A stretch of DNA of 53,939 nt. It comes from Oscillospiraceae bacterium. GTDB lineage: Bacteria; Bacillota; Clostridia; Oscillospirales; QAMX01. Every line of letters begins with the position of its first letter. The stretch's first letter is position 1. Both the position numbers and the translations under genes were made by a program. Positions 16,301 to 23,337 of the stretch are shown here, piece after piece. The stretch covers positions 1 through 53,939 of the forward strand of contig SVLY01000013.1 of assembly GCA_015067715.1 (NCBI GenBank), given 5' to 3'. Under the pieces are notes generated by a model. The model searched no databases. It saw nothing but the letters and a program-made list of their open reading frames with translations, and was not told the origin of the DNA.

Positions 16301-18049
16301 GAGATCACCTTCAAGACTGGAACGTTCACCATTCACAAGGCACCGCTAACGATAACGGCAGAGGACAAAACGGCCACCTACGGCGACGCTGTTCCGACCT
16401 ATACTGTGAAGTATGAGGGCTTTAAAAACGGCGACGACAAGGACGATCTCGGCGGAGAGCTTGCATTCTACCAAACCTACAACCGGTTTGACGATGCGGG
16501 CGAGTATGATATCATGCCTCACGGCTTGACCTCCGATAATTATGTGATCGCCTACAACTTTGGCAAACTGACCGTATCCCCGAAGCCGATTACCGTTACT
16601 ATTGAGGATGCATCAAGCCCCTACGGCGAAGCCCTTACCGAGCTGAAAGCGACCGATAACGGCATCGTGAACAACGATAAGGACGTTTACAGCCTTGCCA
16701 CTACCGCAACAGGCGCAAGCAACGTCGGCAAGTATGCGATCACCGGTACTTCTCTTGACAGCAATTACGATGTTACCTTTGTAAACGGTGAATACGAGAT
16801 CACCAGGCGTGAGATCACGATTACCGTTGATGCAAAGAACACCGTTGTCAACACGACACTTCCGACCTACACCTACATGGTAGAAGGTCTGGTGGGCGTT
16901 GATATGCTCGTAACAGAGCCTACTCTTACCTGCAATGCGAACATTGCACTTATTGGTGAGTATGACATTACGGCAACCGGCGCAGATGCAGGCGGTAACT
17001 ATTCCATTAAGTATGTACCTGCCAAGCTGACTGTTCTGGCTGATAACGCAGTGGATGCGGCGGCAGGTTACACCGAGGAACTGAAGGATTATGATCCTGC
17101 AACCGTAACCAGCGAGGACAAGGCGGCGCTGGAAGAAATGCTTTCCGAGATCAACACCATCCTTGCTGACGAAACGACCACCGACAACGGTAAGAAGGCG
17201 TTGGAGGAAGTTAAGGAACAGGTTGAAAAGCTGATCAAGGAAATCACCGATGCAGCCAAAGCAACCGACACCGAGAATACGGTCAAGGTCGAGAATGTCA
17301 CACCGGAGAACGTAACCCCGGAAAACAAGAACGATCTGGAAGGTGCAAAGGCAGATCTCGAAAAGGCTCTTGAGGACAACGGCGGCAACTACACCGAGGA
17401 CGAAAAGAAAGCCATCGAGGACGAAATCAAGCGTATCGATGATGCTCTCGAAGTGATCGGCAATGTAGAAGCAGTCGAGGAAGTCATCTCCAAGCTGCCT
17501 GCGGTCGATACCGTGAAGCCTGACGATGAAGAAGCAATCAAGGCGATTACCGATGCACAGACTGCCTACAACGCTTTGTCCGACTACGAGAAGTCCCTTG
17601 TGGATGAAGCTGCCAAGGCAAATCTGGATAAGCTGGTGGCCGCTCTTGTGGCCTACGACATCGTAGAGGGCGACGGCAGCTCCTGGACGGAGGACAGCGA
17701 CCATGGCATCACCTTCGTCGTCAACGGAAAGTTTGGCAAGTTCGTTGGTATCAAGGTTGATGGTAAGGATGTTGACAAGGCTAACTACGAGGTAAAGGCC
17801 GGCAGCACCATCATCACTCTGAAGGCATCCTATTTGGATACCCTCGCAGTAGGTGAACACACCATTACCGTGGTCTACACTGACGGTAGCACCGATGGTA
17901 CTTTCAATATCCACGCAAAGGCAAATTCTCCTGCAACCGGAGATAACAGCCATGTGTTCCTCTGGATCGCACTTCTCTTCATCAGCGGCGGCGCAGTTAT
18001 CACATTGACCGTTGTTGAGATAAAGAAAAGAATGGCAAGCAAAAGATAA
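13301..18049 (+). CDS. Large cell-wall surface protein: beta-helix, MBG repeats, SPATG sorting signal
   Basis: 1582 residues from ATG 13301 with TTGGAGG upstream. Residues 1-35 are a signal peptide (basic start, hydrophobic core, ASAA cleavage region). Residues ~40-410 form a glycine-rich right-handed beta-helix with repeated turns of AAIGGG/AGIGGG type. A Cys-rich segment (~475-525; CGLCNQDFGG, CSNCGH) may bind metal. Residues ~550-1240 hold bacterial-Ig/MBG-type repeats (for example AEDKTATYGDAVPTYTV). A helical, Glu/Lys-rich stalk spans ~1250-1450. The end is SPATGD near 1543, a membrane helix and KKRMASKR, a sortase signal of the SPxTG type. It should be covalently fixed to peptidoglycan and act as an adhesin or matrix protein. 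The 3' half is visibly richer in GC than the 5' third. No sortase gene is in the window. Confidence 0.85.
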   Translation: MKTKKQFTNRILSLVLALVMVAGLLPMNVLKASAADSSTESVTIDLATLTQDILLGENHTYSLDGGATYTEYVGNLIFTGTTAYSIMVNDGAGTHDIILDNVSMSNKNKNGNIKIDAGEVLNLTLKGTNTLSQTGGNLSNCAPAINLGVGATLTVTEASTGVLNARGGYASPAIGGRWYFTVNIYGGTVNVSPNKITGGGIGFIYNAANTSPTNIHIKNAVVNASGEGGYAAIGGGKAVYTDGSDVNITITNSTVTAKVPYDGVAAIGGGVDDKNTYHVKIENSVVSATAGMYYGAAIGVSHTGTVGNIEIINSVVTAKGGNQAAGIGGGPKTNIGNILIQNSTVTATGGDGAAGIGGGAENKVSENDKVTIIGSNVHASGGTGTVHYGRQGTAFPIRNHNGDDVALTKITLQGVSRDVKVTKISTATGYEDIDIMTIGGVLYIYLPEGESPTKVIANGQEYVGTVTDKVGTFVFEHTCEVGEKGTPASCGKYAVCGLCNQDFGGMLSHDYVYSASGNVLTESCSNCGHNETATLNADQAYVYTGAAITNAVVKYSDGWQGERPTEISYEGNISVGTATAKIEIEGKQISTTFEIKTVDINGATVTLDPENGTYNGNAFVPNIIVTLNGVTLIKDTDYTLSWDKTGFINADNYIATITGKGNFTGTQTATFTIDPIELDETNTVVTLDQDTFVYDGTEHKPTVAVTFNGATLTEGVDYRVFYSQPMKMVNGKVDKWFGDHITSMECVDVDGDYYAVVIGLGNFRTKDAFTLYANFVIEKATVTEPTIAGKPYTGAVQTADITDTELYTVVKNDGGTGVKQNGTYDVVLELKDPANYKWSTTDNAQVTLQFAITQGTNEWTVDPSISGWTYGEAANTPVGEAKFGDVSVEYSGTTNGGAAYNSTTAPTEAGNYKATFIVQGTEDYKGLETSVDFTIAKKAVTVTANDASKTYGESDPALTYTHTELVGQDALDITVSRASGENANTYTITVSQAEGANPNYEITFKTGTFTIHKAPLTITAEDKTATYGDAVPTYTVKYEGFKNGDDKDDLGGELAFYQTYNRFDDAGEYDIMPHGLTSDNYVIAYNFGKLTVSPKPITVTIEDASSPYGEALTELKATDNGIVNNDKDVYSLATTATGASNVGKYAITGTSLDSNYDVTFVNGEYEITRREITITVDAKNTVVNTTLPTYTYMVEGLVGVDMLVTEPTLTCNANIALIGEYDITATGADAGGNYSIKYVPAKLTVLADNAVDAAAGYTEELKDYDPATVTSEDKAALEEMLSEINTILADETTTDNGKKALEEVKEQVEKLIKEITDAAKATDTENTVKVENVTPENVTPENKNDLEGAKADLEKALEDNGGNYTEDEKKAIEDEIKRIDDALEVIGNVEAVEEVISKLPAVDTVKPDDEEAIKAITDAQTAYNALSDYEKSLVDEAAKANLDKLVAALVAYDIVEGDGSSWTEDSDHGITFVVNGKFGKFVGIKVDGKDVDKANYEVKAGSTIITLKASYLDTLAVGEHTITVVYTDGSTDGTFNIHAKANSPATGDNSHVFLWIALLFISGGAVITLTVVEIKKRMASKR

Positions 18050-18061
18050 ATAGAGATTAAC

Positions 18062-18100
18062 CCAAAAGGGCGATGACAGAATCCGTCATCGCCCTTTTGG
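18062..18100 (+). terminator. Strong hairpin after the surface-protein gene
   Basis: CCAAAAGGGCGATGAC (18062-18077) pairs perfectly with GTCATCGCCCTTTTGG (18085-18100). The T run is within the stem. Confidence 0.8.
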
Positions 18101-18124
18101 CATTCACAAAAAGTAAATCAGCCA

Positions 18125-18153
18125 GTATAACTCCACTTTGTTTGCAGATACTA
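18125..18153 (+). promoter_or_regulatory. Sigma-G-like promoter of the copy 2 mini-unit
   Basis: GTATA (18125-18129), 17-base spacer, GATACTA (18147-18153). Spacing equals that at 11719 and 19407. Confidence 0.55.
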
Positions 18154-18202
18154 ACAGCGTAATTTGTAAAATTATTGTAGGGTGCAGGAAAGGAGTAAAT
18201 AT

Positions 18203-18277
18203 ATGAAAGCAACCGGTATTGTACGCTGTATAGAGACTCATGTTATAATAACACGAAAATCGCTTAAAGCCCCATAA
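18203..18277 (+). pseudogene. Truncated, diverged spoVT 5' end: 24-codon mini-ORF (copy 2)
   Basis: Reads MKATGIVRCIETHVIITRKS and four more residues, then stops. Against the first ten spoVT codons, six differ, and five of those changes are silent third-position changes; only one alters a residue (Arg9 to Cys). That pattern suggests descent from a coding sequence under selection. AAAGGAG at 18189-18195 is a good ribosome binding site. The predicted transcript runs from ~18160 to the terminator at 18357. Confidence 0.6.
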
Positions 18278-18330
18278 ACACTGGACTTTTGAGTTTGTTT
18301 TTGAAGAAAATTTTTAACATATACATAGCA

Positions 18331-18357
18331 AAAGCGAGGTGAGCCACCTCGCTTTTT
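18331..18357 (+). terminator. GCGAGGTG-family intrinsic terminator of copy 2
   Basis: AAAGCGAGGTG, a 3-base loop, CACCTCGC and TTTTT (18353-18357): a textbook intrinsic terminator on the forward strand. It may also serve the convergent MBL gene. Confidence 0.8.
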
Positions 18358-18393
18358 GTTCGGCACGCAGAACCATCCCCCCTGTGCCGGCTA

Positions 18394-19263
18394 TCAAATC
18401 ATAAGTTCCACTGTACCTTCGAAGGCTTTGTAAACTATGTTGGCTTTCGACTCAACACACAAATTTGCTATGCAACCCTCGTGCCTCTCGTAAAGTTTTG
18501 AATGCATGGCGCGATATCCTGCCGCAGAAATGGGCATAAGGACAACTTGTGGGTCTGTATATCTATAAAAATCGACACAATATGAATCGCACAGAGCGTG
18601 ATGCGGCATCTGTAAAATATCACATTTTAGTTTGTTTGCGTAGCGCCAAGCAGTAATCTGCATACTGCGTTCGTAGGCATCTCCGGTAACCATGGCTTTC
18701 TTATCTTTGCCCTTAACGGTAAAAATAAGGGAACAGAAGTTGGAATTTCCTCCCGCAGTGTTTAGTATTGAACAATCATCCGGAACATACAGAAATTCAA
18801 GGTCTATATCATCCAATGCAAGAATTTCATTTCGTTTTGGCTGGTGGTACTCTGCACCAAGCAGTTCGCACACTTTTAACATTTCGTGGTTCTCTTTTGC
18901 CAGACTGTTTGCTTCGCCGTTTCCACCGCAAAAATCGTCAGGAAACCAATAGACAAGTTTATTAACCGTAATACGTTTTTTTAGCTCGGAATCTTCGCTG
19001 ATTCCTTTTATTGCACCGTAATGGTCAAGATGTGGATGGGAAATTATCCAATAATCTATTTTAGGTGTTTTGGTATTTGTCTGCGCCTCCAATAGTTTAA
19101 CAAAGTCCTCAGCATCATTAGGAAACCCGCCGTCAATGACAATCAGTCTTCCGTTTTCTGTGACAATGATATTTCCCATTCCGGCTGCCGTCCAACCTGC
19201 ATCAGCATCAAAAGGACCGTCATATAAAGAGGCGTGTGTCATATACTGAATAAATTTTGCCAT
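18394..19263 (-). CDS. MBL-fold metallo-hydrolase
   Basis: 289 residues. The metal-binding motif HPHLDH lies in WIISHPHLDHYG (near residue 75). Further typical positions are IDGGFPND, TGDAYERS and PHHALCDSY, supplying the remaining metal ligands. The overall look is of ComEC-like or general MBL hydrolases; the substrate is unknown. There is no signal peptide. Start ATG 19263 has AGGAG closely upstream. It stands alone between copy 2 and the genuine spoVT leader, is more AT-rich than the core genes, and is part of the accessory region. Confidence 0.75.
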   Translation of the reverse strand: MAKFIQYMTHASLYDGPFDADAGWTAAGMGNIIVTENGRLIVIDGGFPNDAEDFVKLLEAQTNTKTPKIDYWIISHPHLDHYGAIKGISEDSELKKRITVNKLVYWFPDDFCGGNGEANSLAKENHEMLKVCELLGAEYHQPKRNEILALDDIDLEFLYVPDDCSILNTAGGNSNFCSLIFTVKGKDKKAMVTGDAYERSMQITAWRYANKLKCDILQMPHHALCDSYCVDFYRYTDPQVVLMPISAAGYRAMHSKLYERHEGCIANLCVESKANIVYKAFEGTVELMI

Positions 19264-19406
19264 AGCAGTTTCTCCTGAAAAGAATATGAAATAAAAAACA
19301 AATAATACTATTAAGATGCTCTTGATCTAACTATAGCGTACTGCTTGTAACAATTTTTGCCATAACGATATTATATTGTATTTGATTCAAAAAGTAAATA
19401 GCAACA

Positions 19407-19435
19407 GTATAAATTCCCTTTATTCACAAATACTA
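19407..19435 (+). promoter_or_regulatory. Sigma-G-like promoter of spoVT
   Basis: GTATA (19407-19411), 17-base spacer, AATACTA (19429-19435). In Bacillus subtilis spoVT is transcribed by forespore sigma-G, so a promoter of this type is expected. The motif is repeated at 11719 and 18125. Confidence 0.6.
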
Positions 19436-19457
19436 ACATCACGATTTGAGATTATAT

Positions 19458-19530
19458 GTAGGGCGGGGGCTTGCTCCTGCTGCCGAATTCCGCACAAAAA
19501 CAAAACGGCGGCACCAAGTCACCGCCCTAC
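19458..19530. repeat. 73-base palindromic element inside the spoVT leader
   Basis: Ends in inverted repeats GTAGGGCGG (19458-19466) and CCGCCCTAC (19522-19530). Copy 1 lacks it (its leader runs from CACGATTTGAATTAT directly to AAGGAG), so it is an insertion between promoter and ribosome binding site. It would form a hairpin in the mRNA leader. Confidence 0.75.
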
Positions 19531-19567
19531 AAAGGTATCTGTAATTAGGCAAAGGAGTTAATATATT

Positions 19568-20104
19568 ATGAAGGCAACCGGAATAGTCCGCCGGATCGAT
19601 GATCTGGGCAGGATCGTGATACCGAAAGAGATAAGAAGAACGCTGAAGATACGTGACGGGGATCCGCTGGAGATATACACCGACAGGGAGGGCGAGGTGA
19701 TTTTTAAAAAGTACTCTCCCGTGGGGGAGATGGGGGCTTTTGCGGCACAGCTTTGCGAGTCGGTTGCAAAGGTGGCTGACTGCACCGTTGCCGTCACCGA
19801 CAGGGATACGGTCATTGCCGTTTCCGGGCCGGACAAAAAGCTGCTTTCCGACAAGCCCCTTTCCGAAGAGGTGGAGAACATCATTGAATCCCGCAAGCCC
19901 TATTTCGATACGGACGGGGGAAGGGGCGTGAAAATGACCCGCGCAGGGGAGAAGACCGCCTTTGCGGCTGTGCCCATCGTTGTCATGGGCGACACGACGG
20001 GGTGTGTGCTGATGGCGGGGGACGAGAACGCCTTCTGCACGGAAAGCGAAAAAAAGCTTGCTTCAAGCGTTGCGGGCTTTCTTGGCAGACAGATAGATTC
20101 CTGA
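19568..20104 (+). CDS. spoVT: Stage V sporulation protein T, AbrB-family forespore regulator
   Basis: 178 residues, the normal SpoVT length. Residues 1-50 are the AbrB swapped-hairpin DNA-binding domain, nearly identical to the B. subtilis protein (MKATGIVRRIDDLGRIVIPK, then EIRRTLKIRDGDPLEIY). Residues ~55-178 are the GAF-like domain. SpoVT tunes sigma-G-dependent genes late in sporulation, in the forespore. AAAGGAG precedes ATG 19568. The leader contains a sigma-G-like promoter and a 73-base palindrome. Two truncated copies of its 5' end lie upstream at 11.7 and 18.1 kb. Confidence 0.95.
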   Translation: MKATGIVRRIDDLGRIVIPKEIRRTLKIRDGDPLEIYTDREGEVIFKKYSPVGEMGAFAAQLCESVAKVADCTVAVTDRDTVIAVSGPDKKLLSDKPLSEEVENIIESRKPYFDTDGGRGVKMTRAGEKTAFAAVPIVVMGDTTGCVLMAGDENAFCTESEKKLASSVAGFLGRQIDS

Positions 20105-20105
20105 C

Positions 20106-20159
20106 AACAAACACCGTTTTGCCTCTTTGGAAACCCGGGAGGTCAAAACGGTGTTTGTT
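20106..20159. terminator. Two-way terminator between spoVT and the YwlG-like gene
   Basis: AACAAACACCGTTTTG pairs with CAAAACGGTGTTTGTT around a loop; A and T runs on both sides suit both convergent genes. Confidence 0.8.
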
Positions 20160-20169
20160 ATTTGGAAAA

Positions 20170-20715
20170 TCAGAGCAGGTCTTCGTTGTACTTTGCGCGG
20201 ATGCCGCCGATAAACTTCGGGCGGACACGGGCGGCAAGCACGGTGGCCTCGCCGATGCGGTTGTGCTCAAGGCGCACGGGCACGGCGACCTTTTTGAGGT
20301 GCATACCGATAAGGGTAAAGCCGATGTCAAGTCCGGCGTCTGCCTTTATCTCCTCAAGGGCGACGGGCTGGGAAAAGGCGGCGTAGGCGGCGGTGGCGAA
20401 AGAGCCGCCTGCCTTGGGCTGGGGAACGACGTTTACGAATTCCCCTGCCGGAACGGCGGCGCGCTCGGTGATTATGGCGCGGTTGAGGTGCTCACAGCAC
20501 TGGGCGGCAAGGAAAATGCCCTTTGCCTTCAGAGTATCGTAAATGCCGCTGAAAACGGCATTTGCGGCATCGGGAGAGGAGTTGGAACCGATGCGGCTGC
20601 CGAGGATCTCGCTGGTGGAACAGCCGACTACGAGTATCTGTCCGGCGGTAAGGTGAGCCTTTTCGATTATCTCTTCTGCGGCAAGAGCCGCTTCGTTGTA
20701 GAGAGTGTTGAGCAT
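20170..20715 (-). CDS. TIGR01440/DUF436 family protein, YwlG-like
   Basis: 181 residues, full family length. Family features: QILVVGCSTSEILGSRIG (near residue 25), FLAAQCCEHLNRAI (near 70), GGSFATAAY (near 105) and the ending GGIRAKYNEDLL. The conserved Cys/Glu/His positions suggest an enzyme, but no biochemical role is firmly known. AGGAGG precedes ATG 20715. It is monocistronic and convergent with spoVT. Confidence 0.9.
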   Translation of the reverse strand: MLNTLYNEAALAAEEIIEKAHLTAGQILVVGCSTSEILGSRIGSNSSPDAANAVFSGIYDTLKAKGIFLAAQCCEHLNRAIITERAAVPAGEFVNVVPQPKAGGSFATAAYAAFSQPVALEEIKADAGLDIGFTLIGMHLKKVAVPVRLEHNRIGEATVLAARVRPKFIGGIRAKYNEDLL

Positions 20716-20753
20716 ATTTTTGCCTCCTGTTTATGGACTCTGCAATGGACGTG

Positions 20754-20788
20754 AAAAAAACGACTTGCTGTTCGGGCAAGTCGTTTTT
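20754..20788 (-). terminator. Intrinsic terminator of the tRNA-Pro gene
   Basis: Reverse strand: ACGACTTGC, loop, GCAAGTCGT followed by seven T. Confidence 0.85.
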
Positions 20789-20799
20789 CGGTGCAAATA

Positions 20800-20873
20800 T
20801 CGGAGTGGCGGGACTTGAACCCGCGGCCTCTTGGTCCCGAACCAAGCACTCTACCAAACTGAGCCACACCCCG
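20800..20873 (-). tRNA. tRNA-Pro (anticodon CGG)
   Basis: 74 bases with a full cloverleaf: acceptor CGGGGTG pairing with CACTCCG (one G-U), D arm with TTTGGTAGA, anticodon stem CTTGG/CCAAG with loop TTCGGGA, and T arm GCGGGTTCAAGTCCCGC. The discriminator is A. CCA is not encoded. It has its own promoter and terminator. Confidence 0.95.
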
Positions 20874-20890
20874 TTTCAAAACGCTAATAT

Positions 20891-20919
20891 ATTGTACTAC
20901 TTTTGCAAGGGGATGTCAA
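20891..20919 (-). promoter_or_regulatory. Sigma-A promoter of tRNA-Pro
   Basis: Reverse strand TTGACA (20914-20919), 17-base spacer, TACAAT (20891-20896). Confidence 0.85.
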
Positions 20920-20936
20920 GGGTTTTGAAATGGATT

Positions 20937-21929
20937 TCAGTGGAGACGGTTATAAAAATCGCCGGGAAGCATGGCGGAAAGGTGGATGAGCTGATAGGGA
21001 AGGCCGATGACCGGAAGAGTGGGGGGCTCGCAGAGAAGAGAATCCTCGCTCACCGGGAGAAAAGCCAGGTAAAAGGCAGTTCCGTTTTCTGTGTTTGAGG
21101 TGAAAAAAGTGCCGTTCATAAGGCGGAGGTTCTTGTTGATGAGCTCCCGGGTGAGGATATAGTCCGCCTCGGAAGGTGGATCGGGCCAGTCTGTGCCGGT
21201 CCTGGTTACCTCAAAGGCGATCATGGCACGCTCGTCCCTGTAAGAGGTGCTCACCCTGACACAGCCTCCGACCTTTGCCTTGTGGGCGCATAGGGCCAGA
21301 AGACCTGCCAGCGCGCCGGATATGGCAAGCTTGTCCACCGAGGCAAAAGCAAATCGGGGCATTGGCCCCTTTTCAAGCTCAAGACCCAGCCCCTTGCAAT
21401 AGACCTGACTCTCGTCAACGAACTCCGAGGCCTCGACGGAAAGGTCGGCGGTGTAGAGCATGGGATAGTCCGGGGCTTTTGAATTAAGCAGCGCGGCCTT
21501 GAAAAGACGGCAGCAGCCCCGGTAAAGCTCGCCGCAGAGAAGCTTTTCATTGGGACAGCGCTTTTGCATAAGGTTGACCCTGGCCATGAGCATATTCAGC
21601 TCAAGTCTTGTCTGATCTGCGATAAGGCGGTCGCTCTCCTCTCCGCCGGAGGGAAAGGTGAGCTGCCACAGGCGGAATTCCCCCAGAGGGGACACGTTTA
21701 TCCTGACTGTGCCCTCGTCGCTCATGACTTCAAAGTCCAGCTCAGGAACGTCGCAAAGCGGGATCATCTCGGGGAAAAGGGTGTAGGCCGACTCACCCAC
21801 GGCGGCAACGGAAAAATGGCTCAGAGCAAGGTCGTTTGTGGCAACGATGGTCTCGCCGCGGGTGCAAAATGCGGGAACCACAAGCTTTTCCACAAGCTCG
21901 CGGCACAGCATTTCTGAAATACCGTTCAT
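20937..21929 (-). CDS. Histidine-kinase-like ATPase domain protein, apparently lacking the phospho-acceptor histidine
   Basis: 330 residues, cytoplasmic. The N-terminal ~100 residues look like a PAS-type sensor (ALSHFSVAAVGESAYTLFPE). A helical middle follows (QTRLELNMLMARVNLMQK), where a dimerisation/phospho-acceptor helix would be, but I see no H-E/N pair there. The C-terminal part resembles a worn HATPase: LAISGALAGLLALCAHKA in place of the N box, and LINKNLRLMNGTFFTSNTEN with GTAFYLAFLP in the G2/F region. It may be a non-catalytic sensor or scaffold. GGAGG precedes ATG 21929. No response regulator is adjacent; gap is divergent. Confidence 0.5.
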   Translation of the reverse strand: MNGISEMLCRELVEKLVVPAFCTRGETIVATNDLALSHFSVAAVGESAYTLFPEMIPLCDVPELDFEVMSDEGTVRINVSPLGEFRLWQLTFPSGGEESDRLIADQTRLELNMLMARVNLMQKRCPNEKLLCGELYRGCCRLFKAALLNSKAPDYPMLYTADLSVEASEFVDESQVYCKGLGLELEKGPMPRFAFASVDKLAISGALAGLLALCAHKAKVGGCVRVSTSYRDERAMIAFEVTRTGTDWPDPPSEADYILTRELINKNLRLMNGTFFTSNTENGTAFYLAFLPVSEDSLLCEPPTLPVIGLPYQLIHLSAMLPGDFYNRLH

Positions 21930-21977
21930 TTACCTCCGACCCCTTTCCCTTGGTATTTACCCGTTTCGGTCTACTTG

Positions 21978-22006
21978 ATTATATCATATCCTGTCGAATT
22001 TTGCAA
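21978..22006 (-). promoter_or_regulatory. Sigma-A promoter of the kinase-like gene
   Basis: Reverse strand TTGCAA (22001-22006), 17-base spacer, TATAAT (21978-21983). Confidence 0.7.
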
Positions 22007-22189
22007 AGAATTGTTTCAAAACGGCAAAAAAACTTTTCAGCCTCCGGGGCGGTGTTATATACTGCCGGGCGTGAGGAAAACGGCTCGGACAACTTTGGGC
22101 AAAACGACGAAGGGGAGTGGAAAGTTTTGGCCCAAAATCATATCTGTATACAAAAAATGGGGAGCCCTCCGATTTTTGGAAAATAAAGC

Positions 22190-22218
22190 TTGTAAAATCC
22201 GGAAAAGAGAGCTATAAT
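22190..22218 (+). promoter_or_regulatory. Sigma-A promoter of gap
   Basis: TTGTAA (22190-22195), 17-base spacer, TATAAT (22213-22218); GGAGG and ATG 22250 follow closely. Confidence 0.8.
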
Positions 22219-22249
22219 ATAAGCATAAAAAAATGGAGGTACAATACCC

Positions 22250-23266
22250 ATGTCCGTTAAAGTTGCAATCAATGGTTTTGGCCGCATCGGCCGTCTCGCT
22301 TTCAGACAGATGTTCAACGCTGAGGGTTACGAAGTCGTCGCCATCAACGACCTCACCAGCCCCAAGATGCTCGCCCATCTGCTCAAGTATGATACCGCTC
22401 AGGGCAAGTATGCTCTGGCCGACAAGGTTTCATTCACTGACGACAGCATCGTTGTCGACGGCAAGGAAATCAAGATCTTCGCTGAGAAGAACGCTGCCGA
22501 TTGCCCCTGGGCAAAGTACGACGTTGACGTCGTTCTCGAGTGCACCGGTTTCTACACCAGCAAGGAAAAGGCCTCTGCCCACCTCGCCGCTGGCGCCAAG
22601 AAGGTCGTCATCTCCGCTCCCGCCGGCAACGATCTTCCCACCATCGTTTTCTCCGTCAACGAGAAGACCCTGACCGCAGAAGACAAGATCATCTCCGCCG
22701 CTTCCTGCACCACCAACTGCCTCGCCCCCATGGCCAAGGCCCTCAATGATTACGCTCCCATCCAGAGCGGCATCATGACCACCGTTCACGCTTACACCGG
22801 CGACCAGATGATCCTCGACGGTCCCCAGCGCAAGGGTGACCTCCGCCGCTCCAGAGCCGGCGCCGTCAACATCGTTCCCAACAGCACCGGCGCTGCCAAG
22901 GCCATCGGTCTTGTCATCCCCGAGCTGAACGGCAAGCTCATCGGCTCCGCCCAGCGTGTTCCCGTTCCCACCGGCTCCAGCACCATCCTTGTCGCAGTTG
23001 TCAAGGGCGCTGACGTTTCCAAGGAAGGCATCAACGCCGCCATGGAAGCTGCTGCTTCTGCCTCCTTCGGTTACAACACCGACGAGATCGTCTCCTCCGA
23101 CATCATCGGCAGCACCTACGGCTCCATCTTTGACGCTACCCAGACCATGGTCGCCAAGATCGACGACGATACCTATCAGGTTCAGGTCGTTTCCTGGTAC
23201 GACAATGAGAACTCCTACGTCAGCCAGATGGTCCGCACCATCAAGTACTTCGCCGAGCTCAACTAA
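22250..23266 (+). CDS. gap: Glyceraldehyde-3-phosphate dehydrogenase, type I
   Basis: 338 residues, normal length. The NAD-binding [12 protein letters not shown] is at the N-terminus, the active-site Cys lies in [12 protein letters not shown] near residue 152, and [11 protein letters not shown] and [12 protein letters not shown] are typical of the catalytic domain. It catalyses the NAD-dependent oxidation of glyceraldehyde 3-phosphate to 1,3-bisphosphoglycerate in cytoplasmic glycolysis. Codon use is strongly biased to C-ending codons (GCC, AAC, ATC), more so than in neighbours, as expected for a highly expressed gene. It is monocistronic between its own promoter and terminator, rather than part of a pgk-tpi operon. 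Confidence 0.97.
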   Translation: MSVKVAINGFGRIGRLAFRQMFNAEGYEVVAINDLTSPKMLAHLLKYDTAQGKYALADKVSFTDDSIVVDGKEIKIFAEKNAADCPWAKYDVDVVLECTGFYTSKEKASAHLAAGAKKVVISAPAGNDLPTIVFSVNEKTLTAEDKIISAASCTTNCLAPMAKALNDYAPIQSGIMTTVHAYTGDQMILDGPQRKGDLRRSRAGAVNIVPNSTGAAKAIGLVIPELNGKLIGSAQRVPVPTGSSTILVAVVKGADVSKEGINAAMEAAASASFGYNTDEIVSSDIIGSTYGSIFDATQTMVAKIDDDTYQVQVVSWYDNENSYVSQMVRTIKYFAELN

Positions 23267-23296
23267 GTTTGATCTCATAAGAGTATAAAAGCTTTT

Positions 23297-23332
23297 AACG
23301 CCCCCGGGATTCACCTCCCGGGGGCGTTTTTT
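23297..23332 (+). terminator. Intrinsic terminator of gap
   Basis: AACGCCCCCGGG, loop, CCCGGGGGCGTTTTTT: long GC stem with six T. Confidence 0.9.
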
Positions 23333-23337
23333 GTGCG

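Larger units (their letters stand above)
18110..18357 (+). repeat. spoVT 5'-end repeat, copy 2 (complete mini transcription unit)
   Basis: Starts with AAAGTAAAT, then the GTATA/GATACTA boxes, AAAGGAG, a spoVT-like start, the family tail GTTATAATA... CATAAACACTGG, the word TATACATAGCAAAA and the GCGAGGTG hairpin. A GTAGGGTGCAGG remnant sits where a 73-base palindrome is inserted in the real spoVT leader. Confidence 0.8.

Noticed and set aside
16613-17953. Reverse open frame of 446 codons
   Set aside because: Antisense to the repeat-rich part of the surface protein; it has no motif or RBS.
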